A program made the translations under genes and the position numbers. A model generated the notes under the pieces. It was not told the DNA's origin. It ran no database searches and saw only the letters and a program-made list of their open reading frames with translations. Of a stretch of 64,000 nt of DNA, positions 32,832 through 43,344 are shown in pieces (positions within the stretch are counted from its first letter, which is position 1; each line of letters opens with the position of its first letter). This stretch comes from Pyxidicoccus sp. MSG2 (GTDB taxonomy: Bacteria; Myxococcota; Myxococcia; Myxococcales; Myxococcaceae), in assembly GCF_026626705.1 (NCBI RefSeq), contig NZ_JAPNKC010000001.1, positions 8,512,001-8,576,000 on the forward strand. The letters run 5' to 3'.

Positions 32832-34067
32832 TCAGGCCTCGTCGGCCTCGCCCTCGGGAGCGCTCTCGGCCGGCGGCGGCTCGAAGCGGAGCAGGGCGTG
32901 CAGCGGCACGAACACCTCGTGCCCCGTCTCGCCGAGCAGCAGGTCGAAGCGGCCCACGTGCATCAGCGGCAGCTGCAACGTGATTCCGTTGCGCAGCACC
33001 AGCTTCACCGTCTGGCCCAGGTGGTCCAGGAACGCGCGCGGGTCCGAGTACGGGCGCTTGTCCGGCTGGCGCGCCACGGCCGCGGGCTTCTGCGTCAGCT
33101 TCGCGTCGCGCTCCAGTCCGGGCAGCAGCCGCTCCCAGTCCGCGCGGCGGGCCAGCAGCACCACCTGCAGCTTCTCCAGCCGCCCGGTGCGCTCCAGCGT
33201 GAAGGAGATGGGCTCCTCCACCAGCAGCGTGTCCAGCAGGGAGCGCTCCGCCAGCACCACGGAGACCTCCGCCTTCGCGCTGATGAGGTTGGCGAGGAAC
33301 TCGGCGACGATGGCGTTCTCCACCTCGCCGCGGGCCTGCTTGATGGCGGCCTTGCGCTGGGTGCGCTCCTTGCGCGCCATGAACTCCGCCACCGTCATGC
33401 CGCTCTGGAGCACGCCGAAGGCGTCACCCAGGGACAGGCTGGGCGTCTGGCCCATCAGCTCGTAGACCTGGTCGAAGCGCTTCGCCTCCTCGGCGTGCAG
33501 CTTGCGCCAGATGCGGCACTTCATCTTCCCTTCCAGCTCGCCCTTGGCGATGCGCGCCGGGACGTGCTCGCGCACCGCCAGCGCCTGGATCTGCTCCGGC
33601 GTGGGGGGCGGGCGCGGCGTGGAGGGACGGAACCCGCCCGGGCGCCCTCCGAAGCCACCCGACCTGGGCGGACCGCCGGGGCCGCCGGGACGCGGACCCA
33701 TGGGGCGCGCGCCCGCTCCCGGCGCAATGCCGGCCGGCCGGGGCGTGGGCGTGGGCGTGGCGCCCGGCGTGGGCGTGGGCCCGGGAGCCGGAGCCACGCC
33801 GGCGGTCGGCCGGGGCGTGGGGGTCGGCAGGGGAGCCGGAGTCGTCCCAGCGGGCCGGGGGGCGGGCGTGGGCGTGGGCGCCGCGACAGCGGGCCGGGGT
33901 GTGGGCGCCGCGGCGGGAGGCCGGGGCGTAGGGGTGGGGCGCGGCGTGGGCGCCGGGGTGGGGGATGCCGTGGGGGTCGGAGTCACCGGTGCGCTGCCAG
34001 GCGTCGAGGCCGGGCGCCGAATGACTTCAACCGCGGGTACCACCCGCCGTGTCTTCCTGTCGTTCAC
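32832..34067 (-). CDS. Pro/Thr-rich protein with Hfq/Sm-like C-terminal domain
   Basis: 411 residues with no signal peptide, so cytoplasmic. Residues 20-150 are a low-complexity P-T-P-R-P and Gly-rich tail. Residues 155-330 are an unrecognised, mostly helical domain (KMKCRIWRKLHAEEAKRFDQ, later AERSLLDTLLVEEP). Residues 338-396 can be laid on Hfq with matching landmarks: D-P then F-L-D-H-L, L-V-L-R-N-G-I-T-L-Q, G-R-F-D-L-L-L, and P-L-H-A-L-L at the place of Hfq K-H-A-I-S. The residues following are acidic, as in some Hfq tails. An RNA-binding role is suggested but rests on a by-eye comparison. The gene stands alone between two lipoprotein genes. Confidence 0.6.
   Translation of the reverse strand: MNDRKTRRVVPAVEVIRRPASTPGSAPVTPTPTASPTPAPTPRPTPTPRPPAAAPTPRPAVAAPTPTPAPRPAGTTPAPLPTPTPRPTAGVAPAPGPTPTPGATPTPTPRPAGIAPGAGARPMGPRPGGPGGPPRSGGFGGRPGGFRPSTPRPPPTPEQIQALAVREHVPARIAKGELEGKMKCRIWRKLHAEEAKRFDQVYELMGQTPSLSLGDAFGVLQSGMTVAEFMARKERTQRKAAIKQARGEVENAIVAEFLANLISAKAEVSVVLAERSLLDTLLVEEPISFTLERTGRLEKLQVVLLARRADWERLLPGLERDAKLTQKPAAVARQPDKRPYSDPRAFLDHLGQTVKLVLRNGITLQLPLMHVGRFDLLLGETGHEVFVPLHALLRFEPPPAESAPEGEADEA
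33700..34010. repeat. Low-complexity Pro/Thr-coding repeat
   Basis: Degenerate short GC-rich repeats (units close to GGCGTGGGCGTG on the plus strand) encode the P-T-P-R-P tail of the Hfq-like protein. The units are imperfect and vary in length, as expected of slippage-prone coding repeats; this region is likely to differ in length between strains. Confidence 0.7.
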
Positions 34068-34110
34068 AGTCGTACGTTACCTGATGCGAGTTTTCCGGGC
34101 ATGCCCGGCT

Positions 34111-34527
34111 TCACGGCTGGAGGGAGGCTGATAGGTCCACCTTCCATCCGGATGGCTCCCGTACCATCCGGACCTCGTGGTTGCTGCCGGGCGAGCGCAC
34201 GAGCACGGTTGCCGTGTCGCCCTCCTCCCGGACCAGCGAGACCTCCGTAACATCCGGAGGGGGAGGCACATTCGCGAAGAAGAGGTCCTGGGGCTCCGGC
34301 TTCTCGGAGCCCGCGGACGCCTCTCCCACCACCCGGGCCCGCTCTGTGAGCGCGTCCTGGGTACTCTTGGAGAGTACCGCCCAGGCCGCGCGCTCATCGC
34401 CCTTGCGCACACCCTCGTGGAAGGCCCGGTAGGCGCCCTGCGGGGTGTCCTGGCGATTGCAGCCGCCCACGCCCAGGCCGAGCAGGACCAGGGCCACCAG
34501 CCAGGGCATCGTCACGGTCAGGCGCAT
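34111..34527 (-). CDS. Small lipoprotein with NTF2-like (DUF4878-type) fold
   Basis: 138 residues. The lipobox is clear (LLGLGVGGC near residue 23). The mature part starts with D-T-P-Q-G-A-Y-R-A-F-H-E-G-V-R-K-G-D and goes on to A-W-A-V-L-S, the helix pattern of small NTF2-like lipoproteins. It ends with paired strands (TATVLVRSPG, EVRMVREPSGWKVDL) in which the final G-W-K-V-D is characteristic. Such proteins have no catalytic activity known to me and may bind small ligands. It lies 56 bp downstream of the diguanylate cyclase gene in the same direction, so the two may be co-transcribed. Confidence 0.75.
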   Translation of the reverse strand: MRLTVTMPWLVALVLLGLGVGGCNRQDTPQGAYRAFHEGVRKGDERAAWAVLSKSTQDALTERARVVGEASAGSEKPEPQDLFFANVPPPPDVTEVSLVREEGDTATVLVRSPGSNHEVRMVREPSGWKVDLSASLQP

Positions 34528-34583
34528 GGAAACAGGGATTTAGGTCAAAGCGCCTCCGGGGGAAAGCCCGAGCTTCATTCCTG

Positions 34584-35627
34584 TCACGCCGCGTGCTGGT
34601 GGACGCGGTTGCGGCCCGCTCCCTTGGCCACGTAGAGGCTGGTGTCCGCCGCCATCAGCAGGGACTCCGCGCTCGCCAGGTCGGCCGAGGGCACCGTGGC
34701 CACGCCCAGCGACGCCGTCAGCCGCACCAGCTCCGCCTTCGCGTCCGCGCCCGGGGGCTCCAGCCCCAGCGACGCAATCGCCTCGCGCACGCGCTCGCAC
34801 ACCTTCATCGCGTCCACCGGCCCCGTCTCCGGCAGCAGGGCGATGAGCTCCTCGCCGCCATAGCGCGCCAGCAGGTCCACCTCCCGCAGCCGCGCGCGCG
34901 CCGTCTGCGCCACCGCCTTGAGCACCTGGTCCCCGAAGGGGTGCCCGAAGGTGTCGTTGATGCGCTTGAAGTGGTCGATGTCCAGCATCACCAGCGACAG
35001 CGGCGAGCCGTAGCGCCGCGAGCGGGCGAACTCCTCGTGCAGCCGCTCCTCGAAGTAGCGCCGATTGAACAGTCCGGTGAGCGCGTCCGTGCGGCTGAGC
35101 GCCAGCAGCTCCTCGCGCCGTCGCGCCAGCTCCTTGTTGGCCTTGTCCAGCTCCCGGTTCTTCTCCACCAGCGCGTCCTGCAGCACCTTCAGCCGCAGCA
35201 TGGACTTCACCCGCGCCGACAGCTCCAGCATGTCGAACGGCTTCACCAGGTAGTCGTCCGCCCCCAGCTCCAGCCCCTCCACCTTCCCCGCCGCCTGCCG
35301 CGCCGTCATCAGAATCACCGGGATGAAGCCGAAGCCGTCCTCCCCCGAGTTCGCCTTGATGATGCGGCACACCTCCACCCCGCCCAGCCCCGGCATCTCC
35401 ACATCCATCAGGATGAGGTCCGGCCGCGCCTGCCGGATGGCGGACAGCGCCTGCGTCCCGTCATTCGCTTCCGTGAAGAGGTAGCCCTGGGGCGTCAGCC
35501 CCTCGCGCACGTGCCGCACATGCGCCGGGTCGTCATCCACGATGAGCACCGTGCGGCCGCTGAGCTCGCCCCCAGGCGACGCACGACGCGCGACCTCCAG
35601 CGTCCTCTTCCGTTCGCCGTCCGCCAT
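34584..35627 (-). CDS. Response regulator with GGDEF diguanylate cyclase domain
   Basis: 347 residues from ATG 35627. A TTG 21 bases upstream is possible but its GGGAGGA abuts it. The receiver domain (about 25-145) has D-D-D at the acidic pocket, the phospho-acceptor in L-I-L-M-D-V-E-M-P-G (about residue 75) and K-P-F-D. A short coiled coil leads to a GGDEF domain with an intact active site G-G-E-E-L near 257 and an RxxD inhibitory site (REVD) five residues before it. It should therefore make cyclic di-GMP under product inhibition when phosphorylated. No kinase gene is adjacent. A c-di-GMP enzyme of this architecture stands close upstream of the pilus locus in M. xanthus too, if memory serves, and c-di-GMP tunes T4P motility there. 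Confidence 0.9.
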   Translation of the reverse strand: MADGERKRTLEVARRASPGGELSGRTVLIVDDDPAHVRHVREGLTPQGYLFTEANDGTQALSAIRQARPDLILMDVEMPGLGGVEVCRIIKANSGEDGFGFIPVILMTARQAAGKVEGLELGADDYLVKPFDMLELSARVKSMLRLKVLQDALVEKNRELDKANKELARRREELLALSRTDALTGLFNRRYFEERLHEEFARSRRYGSPLSLVMLDIDHFKRINDTFGHPFGDQVLKAVAQTARARLREVDLLARYGGEELIALLPETGPVDAMKVCERVREAIASLGLEPPGADAKAELVRLTASLGVATVPSADLASAESLLMAADTSLYVAKGAGRNRVHQHAA

Positions 35628-35735
35628 CGTGTTTCGCCCCCGGTGCAATCCTCCCGCGTCGCGGGAATCATCGCAATTCTCACCTGTCGAGGTGAGGAAG
35701 CCAAGAGGCGGGGCAAGTGCCCGTCTTCACGAGTG

Positions 35736-36356
35736 TCAGGCGGGCTTGCGCAGCCGGCCCCGGTACACGGGCTCCCCGCTTACCAGGTAGCGCCGCTCCC
35801 GCGTGGATGGCACCTCCTCCGGATCATGAGGATGGAAGACTCCTGAACCCAGGGGGTTCTGGAAACCCACGGATTCCAGGATGGAGAGCATGGACTCGCC
35901 CCTGTCCTTCACGTCCGTGCGCATGTCGAAGAGGCCGCCCGGTGCGAGCTTCGCGTACAGCACCTGGGCGAAGGCGGGCTGAATCACGGCGCGCTTGGCG
36001 TGGGCGCGCTTCCACCAGGGGTCGGGGAACTGGAGGTGGATGGCGGCCAGCGAGCCTTCGGCGAAGATGCGGGGCACGACGAAGGTGGCGTCGGCCTCGA
36101 TGACGCGCAGGTTCTTCAGGCCGGCCTTGTCCGCGCGGGCCTGGGTGTCGCGCGCGTACTTCTTGCGCCACTCGAAGGCGACGAAGCGCACCCCGGGGTT
36201 GCGCCGGCAGTACTCCAGGGCGTGGCCCCCGGCGCCGGAGCCGATCTCCAGCTCGAGCGGGCCGGCGAAGCCGAACTCCGCGTCCCAGTCCGGGGGCGTT
36301 TCCAGGGTGACGAACTTGAGCCCGACGGGCTCGGGTAGCAGACGGGGACGGGCCAT
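35736..36356 (-). CDS. trmB: tRNA (guanine-N7-)-methyltransferase
   Basis: 206 residues from ATG 36356, preceded by GGAGG; a longer in-frame extension to 36488 is unlike the family. TrmB transfers a methyl group from S-adenosylmethionine to N7 of G46 in tRNA. The SAM loop is L-E-I-G-S-G-A-G-G-H near residue 37, with F-E-W-R-K-K-Y following. The substrate loop F-P-D-P-W-W-K-R-A-H-A-K-R is intact and is followed by the C-terminal R-R-Y motif region. Length matches the family. Divergent from ribF, with 92 bp between the starts, so each has its own promoter there. Confidence 0.93.
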   Translation of the reverse strand: MARPRLLPEPVGLKFVTLETPPDWDAEFGFAGPLELEIGSGAGGHALEYCRRNPGVRFVAFEWRKKYARDTQARADKAGLKNLRVIEADATFVVPRIFAEGSLAAIHLQFPDPWWKRAHAKRAVIQPAFAQVLYAKLAPGGLFDMRTDVKDRGESMLSILESVGFQNPLGSGVFHPHDPEEVPSTRERRYLVSGEPVYRGRLRKPA

Positions 36357-36448
36357 GGGAGGGCCGCCTCCAACCACGGCGGTGCCGGGTCTGGCCAGGG
36401 AAAAACGCTTGGGGCCTTTGCCCGCGGGCCTGCGGTATACGGAAGGGC

Positions 36449-37375
36449 ATGAAGGTCTTCCACTCGGTGGCCGAGGCGGGCCGGGCACTGGCCGGCCAGG
36501 CGCTCGCGCTGGGCAACTTCGACGGCGTCCACGTGGGCCACCAGGCCCTCTTCTCCGAGGCCGGCCGCCACGCCGCCGCCGCCGCCTTCACCTTCCACCC
36601 CCACCCGGGCAAGGTGCTCCAGCCGGACCTGGCGCCGAAGCTGATTACGCTGCTGCCCCGCAAGCTGGAGCTGTTCGCCGGGTGTGGCCTGTCCGCCGCG
36701 GTGGTGCAGCCCTTCACCCGCGACTACGCGCGCACGCCCCCGTCCGACTTCGAGGCCGCCCTCTTCGACGCGCTCGGCGTGGCGCACGTGGTGGTGGGCA
36801 GCGACTTCACCTATGGCGCGGCCCGCGGCGGCACGGTGGCCAGCCTGCGCGAGGCGGCCGCCCGGCGCGGCGCGAAGGTGCACGTGGTGGCGCCCGTCAC
36901 CGTGGACGGCGTGGTGGCCTCGTCCTCGCGCGTGCGCGAGTACATCCTCGAGGGCCGCGTGTCCGCCGCGCGGCGGCTGCTCGGGCGCCCCTTCGACCTG
37001 GACGGCACGGTGGTGGCCGGCGCGGGGCGGGGCAGGGGCATCGGCTTTCCCACCGCGAACGTGGACACGCAGAACGAGCTGCGCCCGGCGCCCGGCGTCT
37101 ATGCCATCCGGGTGCACCTGCCCGGCGAGTCGGGGGGCACATGGCACGCGGGTGCCGCCAACATCGGTGTGAAGCCCACCTTCGGCGGCACCGAGGTCAC
37201 CATCGAAGCGCACCTGCTGGACTTCTCCGGCGACCTCTATGGCAAGGAGCTCCGGGTGCAGTTCCTGGAGCGGCTGCGCCCCGAGCAGCGCTTCGGCTCG
37301 GTGGCGGAGCTCGTCGGGCAGATAAAGCGGGACGTGGAGGCCGCGCGCACCGTCATCGCCGGTGTGGGTGACTGA
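36449..37375 (+). CDS. ribF: Bifunctional riboflavin kinase / FMN adenylyltransferase
   Basis: 308 residues, the normal size. The enzyme converts riboflavin to FMN and then FAD with ATP. The N-terminal nucleotidyltransferase domain shows A-L-G-N-F-D-G-V-H-V-G-H-Q near residue 22, V-V-G-S-D-F-T-Y-G near 113 and S-S-R-V-R near 155. The C-terminal kinase domain has G-R-G-I-G-F-P-T-A-N near 195 and the conserved P-G-V-Y-A. All motifs are intact. It is followed by a 209-bp gap holding the pilB promoter, so it is not part of the pilus operon. Confidence 0.94.
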   Translation: MKVFHSVAEAGRALAGQALALGNFDGVHVGHQALFSEAGRHAAAAAFTFHPHPGKVLQPDLAPKLITLLPRKLELFAGCGLSAAVVQPFTRDYARTPPSDFEAALFDALGVAHVVVGSDFTYGAARGGTVASLREAAARRGAKVHVVAPVTVDGVVASSSRVREYILEGRVSAARRLLGRPFDLDGTVVAGAGRGRGIGFPTANVDTQNELRPAPGVYAIRVHLPGESGGTWHAGAANIGVKPTFGGTEVTIEAHLLDFSGDLYGKELRVQFLERLRPEQRFGSVAELVGQIKRDVEAARTVIAGVGD

Positions 37376-37433
37376 GCGTTTTTCCCGTGTCTCTTCAACG
37401 GGTTGACCTGCCAAGGGAGCAGGCGTGCCCGCC

Positions 37434-37462
37434 TTGACGCGAGCGCGCGCCTCCCCTCTAAT
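37434..37462 (+). promoter_or_regulatory. Sigma-70-type promoter before pilB
   Basis: TTGACG (37434-37439) and TCTAAT (37457-37462) are separated by 17 bp; each box has five of six consensus bases. Transcription would start near 37469, leaving a leader of about 115 nt before the pilB ATG at 37585. It is the best housekeeping-type promoter seen in the window. Confidence 0.6.
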
Positions 37463-37584
37463 TCGTATCAGGAACCGTGCCAGAGGCCCTCGTGGCCCCT
37501 GGCATCTCCCCCTGTCTCCTGAGTTCGGGGCGGGCCCTCAAGCCCGTCTCGTCCTTCTTTTCCTCAAGGAAGAGGCTTCAACGA

Positions 37585-39284
<1,700 letters not shown>

Positions 39285-39323
39285 TCACTCCCTCCCCCAC
39301 GCCTCACCGAAGGACATCCCCCC

Positions 39324-40436
39324 GTGGCCAACCTGCACCAGCTCCTCAAGGCGATGGTCGAGAAGGGCGCTTCCGACCTCCACATCACCACTGGCTCACC
39401 GCCCCAGCTCCGCGTGGACGGCGAGCTCGTGCCCTTGAAGACGGCGCCGCTGACCCCCGTGGAGACCAAGCAGCTCTGCTACTCCATCCTCACGGACGCC
39501 CAGAAGCACAAGTTCGAGGAGGACAACGAGCTGGACCTGTCCTTCGGCGTGAAGGGGCTGTCGCGCTTCCGCGCCAACATCTTCATGCAGCGTGGCGCGG
39601 TGGCCGGGGCCTTCCGCACCATTCCCTTCAAGATTTTGACCTTCCAGGAGCTGGGCCTGCCCCCGGTGGTCGCGGAGCTGGTGAAGAAGCCCCGCGGCCT
39701 CATCCTGGTGACGGGCCCCACGGGCTCGGGCAAGTCCACCACGCTGGCCTCGATGATCGACAAGATCAACACCGAGCGTCATGAGCACATCATGACCATC
39801 GAGGACCCCATCGAGTATCTGCACCCGCACAAGAACTGCCTCGTCAACCAGCGAGAAGTCGGCGCGGACACGCGGAACTTCAAGACGGCCCTCAAGTACA
39901 TCCTCCGCCAGGACCCGGACATCGTGCTCGTCGGCGAGCTCCGGGATCTGGAGACGATTGAGGCGGCGCTCACCATCGCCGAGACGGGCCACATCTGCTA
40001 CGCCACGCTGCACACCAACAGCGCGGTGCAGACCATCAACCGCGTGCTGGACGTGTTCCCCCCGTACCAGCAGCCGCAGGTGCGCGCGCAGCTGTCCTTC
40101 GTGCTCGAGGGCGTGATGAGCCAGGCGCTGGTGTCCAAGGCGGGCGGCCCGGGCCGCATCCTCGCCCTGGAGGTGATGGTGCCCAACCCCGCCATCCGGA
40201 ACCTCATCCGCGAGGACAAGGTCCATCAGATCTACTCCTCCATGCAGGTCGGCCAGGCCAAGTACGGCATGCAGACCTTCAACCAGGCCCTGGCGGCGCT
40301 CCTCATCCGCCGGCTCATCTCCCAGGACGAGGCCTTCGGCCGTTCCAGCGACCCGGAGGAGCTGCGCAACATCCTCGCCACCGGTGGCCAGGGCCTCCCG
40401 GGGCAGCGGCCAGCCGGGGGAGCGGGCGGTCGTTAG
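39324..40436 (+). CDS. pilT: Type IV pilus retraction ATPase PilT
   Basis: 370 residues from GTG 39324, with GAAGGA upstream. PilT is the hexameric ATPase that depolymerises pili and drives twitching (S) motility. The start M-A-N-L-H-Q-L-L-K-A-M-V-E-K-G-A-S-D-L-H is typical. Walker A is G-P-T-G-S-G-K-S near residue 132, the Asp box is near T-I-E-D-P-I-E-Y, Walker B is D-P-D-I-V-L-V-G-E-L-R-D, the His box is A-T-L-H-T-N-S, and the retraction motif A-I-R-N-L-I-R-E is intact near 292. Directly follows pilB with a 39-bp gap. Confidence 0.97.
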   Translation: MANLHQLLKAMVEKGASDLHITTGSPPQLRVDGELVPLKTAPLTPVETKQLCYSILTDAQKHKFEEDNELDLSFGVKGLSRFRANIFMQRGAVAGAFRTIPFKILTFQELGLPPVVAELVKKPRGLILVTGPTGSGKSTTLASMIDKINTERHEHIMTIEDPIEYLHPHKNCLVNQREVGADTRNFKTALKYILRQDPDIVLVGELRDLETIEAALTIAETGHICYATLHTNSAVQTINRVLDVFPPYQQPQVRAQLSFVLEGVMSQALVSKAGGPGRILALEVMVPNPAIRNLIREDKVHQIYSSMQVGQAKYGMQTFNQALAALLIRRLISQDEAFGRSSDPEELRNILATGGQGLPGQRPAGGAGGR

Positions 40437-40493
40437 TTCCTGGAATTTGGAATCAGCGGTTAGACTCGCGCGGCGTCCGCGGAGGTCCAGCTC

Positions 40494-41750
40494 ATGGCAG
40501 CACCAGCAGTGCAACAGAAGGCAGTCACCCCCAAGAAGAACACGTCCCAGTTCCTCTGGGAGGCGAAGACCAAGGGCGGAGAGACCAAGAAGGGCGAGAT
40601 GGAGGCCTTGGACACCGAGGCCGTCAACGCGCGCCTCAAGTCCCTGGGCCTCAACCCGACCAAGGTGCGCAAGAAGAGCGCCCTGGACGGCGACATCGTC
40701 CTGCCTGGCATCGGTGGGGTGACGGGCAAGGACATCCTCATCTTCACCCGGCAGTTCGCCACGATGATCGACGCCGGCCTTCCGCTGGTGCAGTGCCTCG
40801 ACATCCTGGCCAGCCAGATGGACAACCCCGCCTTCAAGAAGGTGTTGTTCGCCATCAAGGCCAAGGTGGAGCAGGGCAGCACCTTCGCTGACGCCCTGAA
40901 GGACCACCCCAAGGTCTTCGACGAGCTCTACACCCAGCTGTGCGCCGCGGGTGAGGTGGGCGGTATCCTCGACTCCATCCTCAACCGGCTCGCGTCCTAC
41001 CGAGAGAAGAACGAGAAGCTCAAGGCCAAGGTCAAGGGCGCGATGACCTACCCGGCCATCGTCTTGGTGGTGGCCCTCGGCGTGGTGTCACTGCTGCTCA
41101 TCAAGGTGACGCCCACGTTCGCGAAGATGTTCGCCGACTTCGGCTCGGAGCTGCCGGGGCCCACCCAGTTCGTGGTGGACATGTCCGAATGGGCCCAGAC
41201 GTATTGGCTCCACGTCGCCGGCTCCATCACCGCGGTGGTGGTCTCCTTCACCTGGAGCTACCGGCAGCCCCGGGGGCGCGTGTTCTGGGACAAGGTGTTC
41301 CTGAAGATGCCGCTGTTCGGGCCGGTGCTCCGCAAGGTCGCGGTGGCGCGCTTCACCCGCACGCTGGGCACCATGCTCTCCTCGGGCGTGCCCATCCTCG
41401 ACGCCCTGGACGTGACGGCGAAGACGGCCGGCAACCGCACCGTGGAAGCGGCCATCTTCTACGTGCGCGGCAAGATCTCCGAGGGCAAGAACATCGCGGG
41501 CCCGCTGGCGGACACCAAGGTGTTCCCCTCCATGGTGGTGCAGATGATTGGCGTCGGTGAGGCCACCGGCGCCATGGACACCATGCTCAACAAGATCGCC
41601 GACTTCTACGACGACGAGGTGGACTCCGCCATCAGTGCGCTCACCTCCATGATTGAGCCCATCATGATGGTGTTCCTCGGCGGCGTGGTCGGTGGCTTCC
41701 TCATCGCCATGTACCTGCCCATCTTCTCCATTGCCGGTGCCATCAAGTAG
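40494..41750 (+). CDS. pilC: Type IV pilus inner-membrane platform protein PilC
   Basis: 418 residues with a perfect GGAGGT seven bases before the ATG. PilC is the polytopic platform that couples PilB and PilT to pilin assembly. Two GspF/T2SSF domains are visible: F-T-R-Q-F-A-T-M-I-D-A-G-L-P-L near residue 82 and F-T-R-T-L-G-T-M-L-S-S-G-V-P near 286. There are three membrane helices (about 183-205, 240-258 and the end). The N-terminal 75 residues carry a Lys-rich stretch and the F-L-W-E-A-K-T-K-G motif shared by the family. Follows pilT at 57 bp. Confidence 0.97.
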   Translation: MAAPAVQQKAVTPKKNTSQFLWEAKTKGGETKKGEMEALDTEAVNARLKSLGLNPTKVRKKSALDGDIVLPGIGGVTGKDILIFTRQFATMIDAGLPLVQCLDILASQMDNPAFKKVLFAIKAKVEQGSTFADALKDHPKVFDELYTQLCAAGEVGGILDSILNRLASYREKNEKLKAKVKGAMTYPAIVLVVALGVVSLLLIKVTPTFAKMFADFGSELPGPTQFVVDMSEWAQTYWLHVAGSITAVVVSFTWSYRQPRGRVFWDKVFLKMPLFGPVLRKVAVARFTRTLGTMLSSGVPILDALDVTAKTAGNRTVEAAIFYVRGKISEGKNIAGPLADTKVFPSMVVQMIGVGEATGAMDTMLNKIADFYDDEVDSAISALTSMIEPIMMVFLGGVVGGFLIAMYLPIFSIAGAIK

Positions 41751-41775
41751 TTCTCCGGCTCCAGGCGCGCGCGGA

Positions 41776-43344
41776 GTGGACGCGGCAGGTGTCCGCTCGC
41801 GCCTGGTATGGCTGGTGCTGTTCCGCACCGTGGCGGCGAGCCTCTCGCTCGTCATCACGGTGGCGCGCCTGCTCTTGCAGCCCTACCAGGAGCCCAGCCG
41901 CACGGACACGCTGTCGCTCGCGGTCATCATCGCCGCGTACGTGTCCACGGTGGTGGTGGGCCTGCGGCTGCGGTGGGGGCGGGCGGGGAAGCTGGACGCC
42001 TGGGTGCAGGTGGTGGGTGACATCGTCATCGCCACCGGGCTGGTGTACCTCAGCGGCGGCGCGGACTCGCCCCTCACCTTCCTCTACAGCCTGGCCGTCA
42101 TCGGCGCGGCGGTGGTGCTCGACTGGCGCGGCGCGCTCTGGGTGGCCGCGGCGTCCGCGCTGTGCTTCTCCGGCCTGGTGATGGCGCCGTTGTTCGCGGA
42201 CGGCACGCCCGTGGCCCCGCTCCTGTCGAGCCGGGGGCTGTTCGTGCTGGGCAGCAACCTGCTGGCGCTCGCGCTCATCGCCGTGCTGGCCGGCTACCTG
42301 TCGCGCCAGCTCTCCGCCACCGGCGGGGCCCTGTCCGCCCGCGAGGCCGACCTGCGGCGGCTGGGGAGGCTGCAGCGGCAGATTGTCTCCTCCATGCCCT
42401 CGGGGCTGGTGACGTGCGACGCCCGGGGGCGCGTCACGTACGTCAACCCCGCGGGCTGCGCCATCCTCCAGGTGGAGGAGACGGGCAGCGTGGGCATGGA
42501 GCTGGAGACGCTGATGCCCGGCGTGTCCGGGCTGGCGCCCCGCTCGCCCCGCAGCGAGCTCGTCGTGGGGACGGGCAGTGGCCGGCGCATCCTCGGCCTG
42601 TCGGTGACGCCGCTGGAGGGCGAGCAGGGGGCGCTGCTCATGGTGTTCCAGGACCTCACCCGGCTGCGGCGCATGGAGGAGGACCTCAATCGCGCGGACC
42701 GGCTGGCGAGCCTGGGGGCACTGTCCGCGCAGCTGGCGCACGAGCTGCGAAACCCCCTGGCGGCCATGCGAGGCTCCGCGCAGCTGCTGGCGCAGGACGC
42801 GCGGGACGAGATGGGGCACAAGCTGACCGCCATCCTGCTGCGCGAGTCGGACCGGCTGGCGCGGCTGGTGGAGGAGTTCCTGCGCTTCGCCCGCCCTCCG
42901 GAGCCGGTGCGCCGCCCGGTGGCCCTGGACGCGCTCCTGGTGGAGACGGTGGACATGTTGCGGGTGGACCCGCTGGCGCGGGACGTGCGGATGGAGGTGG
43001 CCGCGCCGGAGCCGCTGACGCTGCCGGTGGACCCTGACCAGCTTCGTCAGGTGCTCATCAACCTGGTGCGCAACGGCTTCCAGGCCGCGGGCCCCCGGGG
43101 TGAGGTGAAGGTGGCGCTGGCGCGGACCGAGCAGGAGGCGCGCATTCGCGTCTGGGACTCGGGGGGAAGCATCACGGAGGAGATGATGGGGCACCTGTTC
43201 GAGCCGTTCTTCACCACCCGGGACGGGGGCACGGGCCTGGGCCTGTCCACCGCGCACTCCATCGTCCGGGCGCACGGCGGCGCCATCCGCGTGCGCTCCA
43301 GCCGGGACGAGGGGACGGAGTTCGTGGTGGAATTGCCGCTGTGA
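41776..43344 (+). CDS. pilS: Sensor histidine kinase PilS
   Basis: 522 residues if started at GTG 41776; the ribosome site is weak and other starts are possible. Six hydrophobic segments in residues 10-180 give a membrane sensor like that of P. aeruginosa PilS. They are followed by a PAS domain (about 200-300) and a HisKA domain with the phospho-acceptor in L-A-H-E-L-R-N-P-L near 320. The ATPase has N-L-V-R-N-G-F near 432, F-E-P-F-F-T-T and G-T-G-L-G-L-S. The G1 box reads D-S-G-G-S-I rather than D-x-G-x-G-I, which could change ATP handling. It is coupled to pilR by a GTGA overlap. With PilR it controls pilA; in M. xanthus PilS is reported to limit pilA expression. Confidence 0.93.
   Translation: MDAAGVRSRLVWLVLFRTVAASLSLVITVARLLLQPYQEPSRTDTLSLAVIIAAYVSTVVVGLRLRWGRAGKLDAWVQVVGDIVIATGLVYLSGGADSPLTFLYSLAVIGAAVVLDWRGALWVAAASALCFSGLVMAPLFADGTPVAPLLSSRGLFVLGSNLLALALIAVLAGYLSRQLSATGGALSAREADLRRLGRLQRQIVSSMPSGLVTCDARGRVTYVNPAGCAILQVEETGSVGMELETLMPGVSGLAPRSPRSELVVGTGSGRRILGLSVTPLEGEQGALLMVFQDLTRLRRMEEDLNRADRLASLGALSAQLAHELRNPLAAMRGSAQLLAQDARDEMGHKLTAILLRESDRLARLVEEFLRFARPPEPVRRPVALDALLVETVDMLRVDPLARDVRMEVAAPEPLTLPVDPDQLRQVLINLVRNGFQAAGPRGEVKVALARTEQEARIRVWDSGGSITEEMMGHLFEPFFTTRDGGTGLGLSTAHSIVRAHGGAIRVRSSRDEGTEFVVELPL

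Noticed and set aside
35628..35735. Gap between the GGDEF regulator and trmB as a riboswitch (c-di-GMP type)
   Set aside because: The gap is about 110 bp, no GEMM-like conserved core was found, and no strong hairpin was seen.
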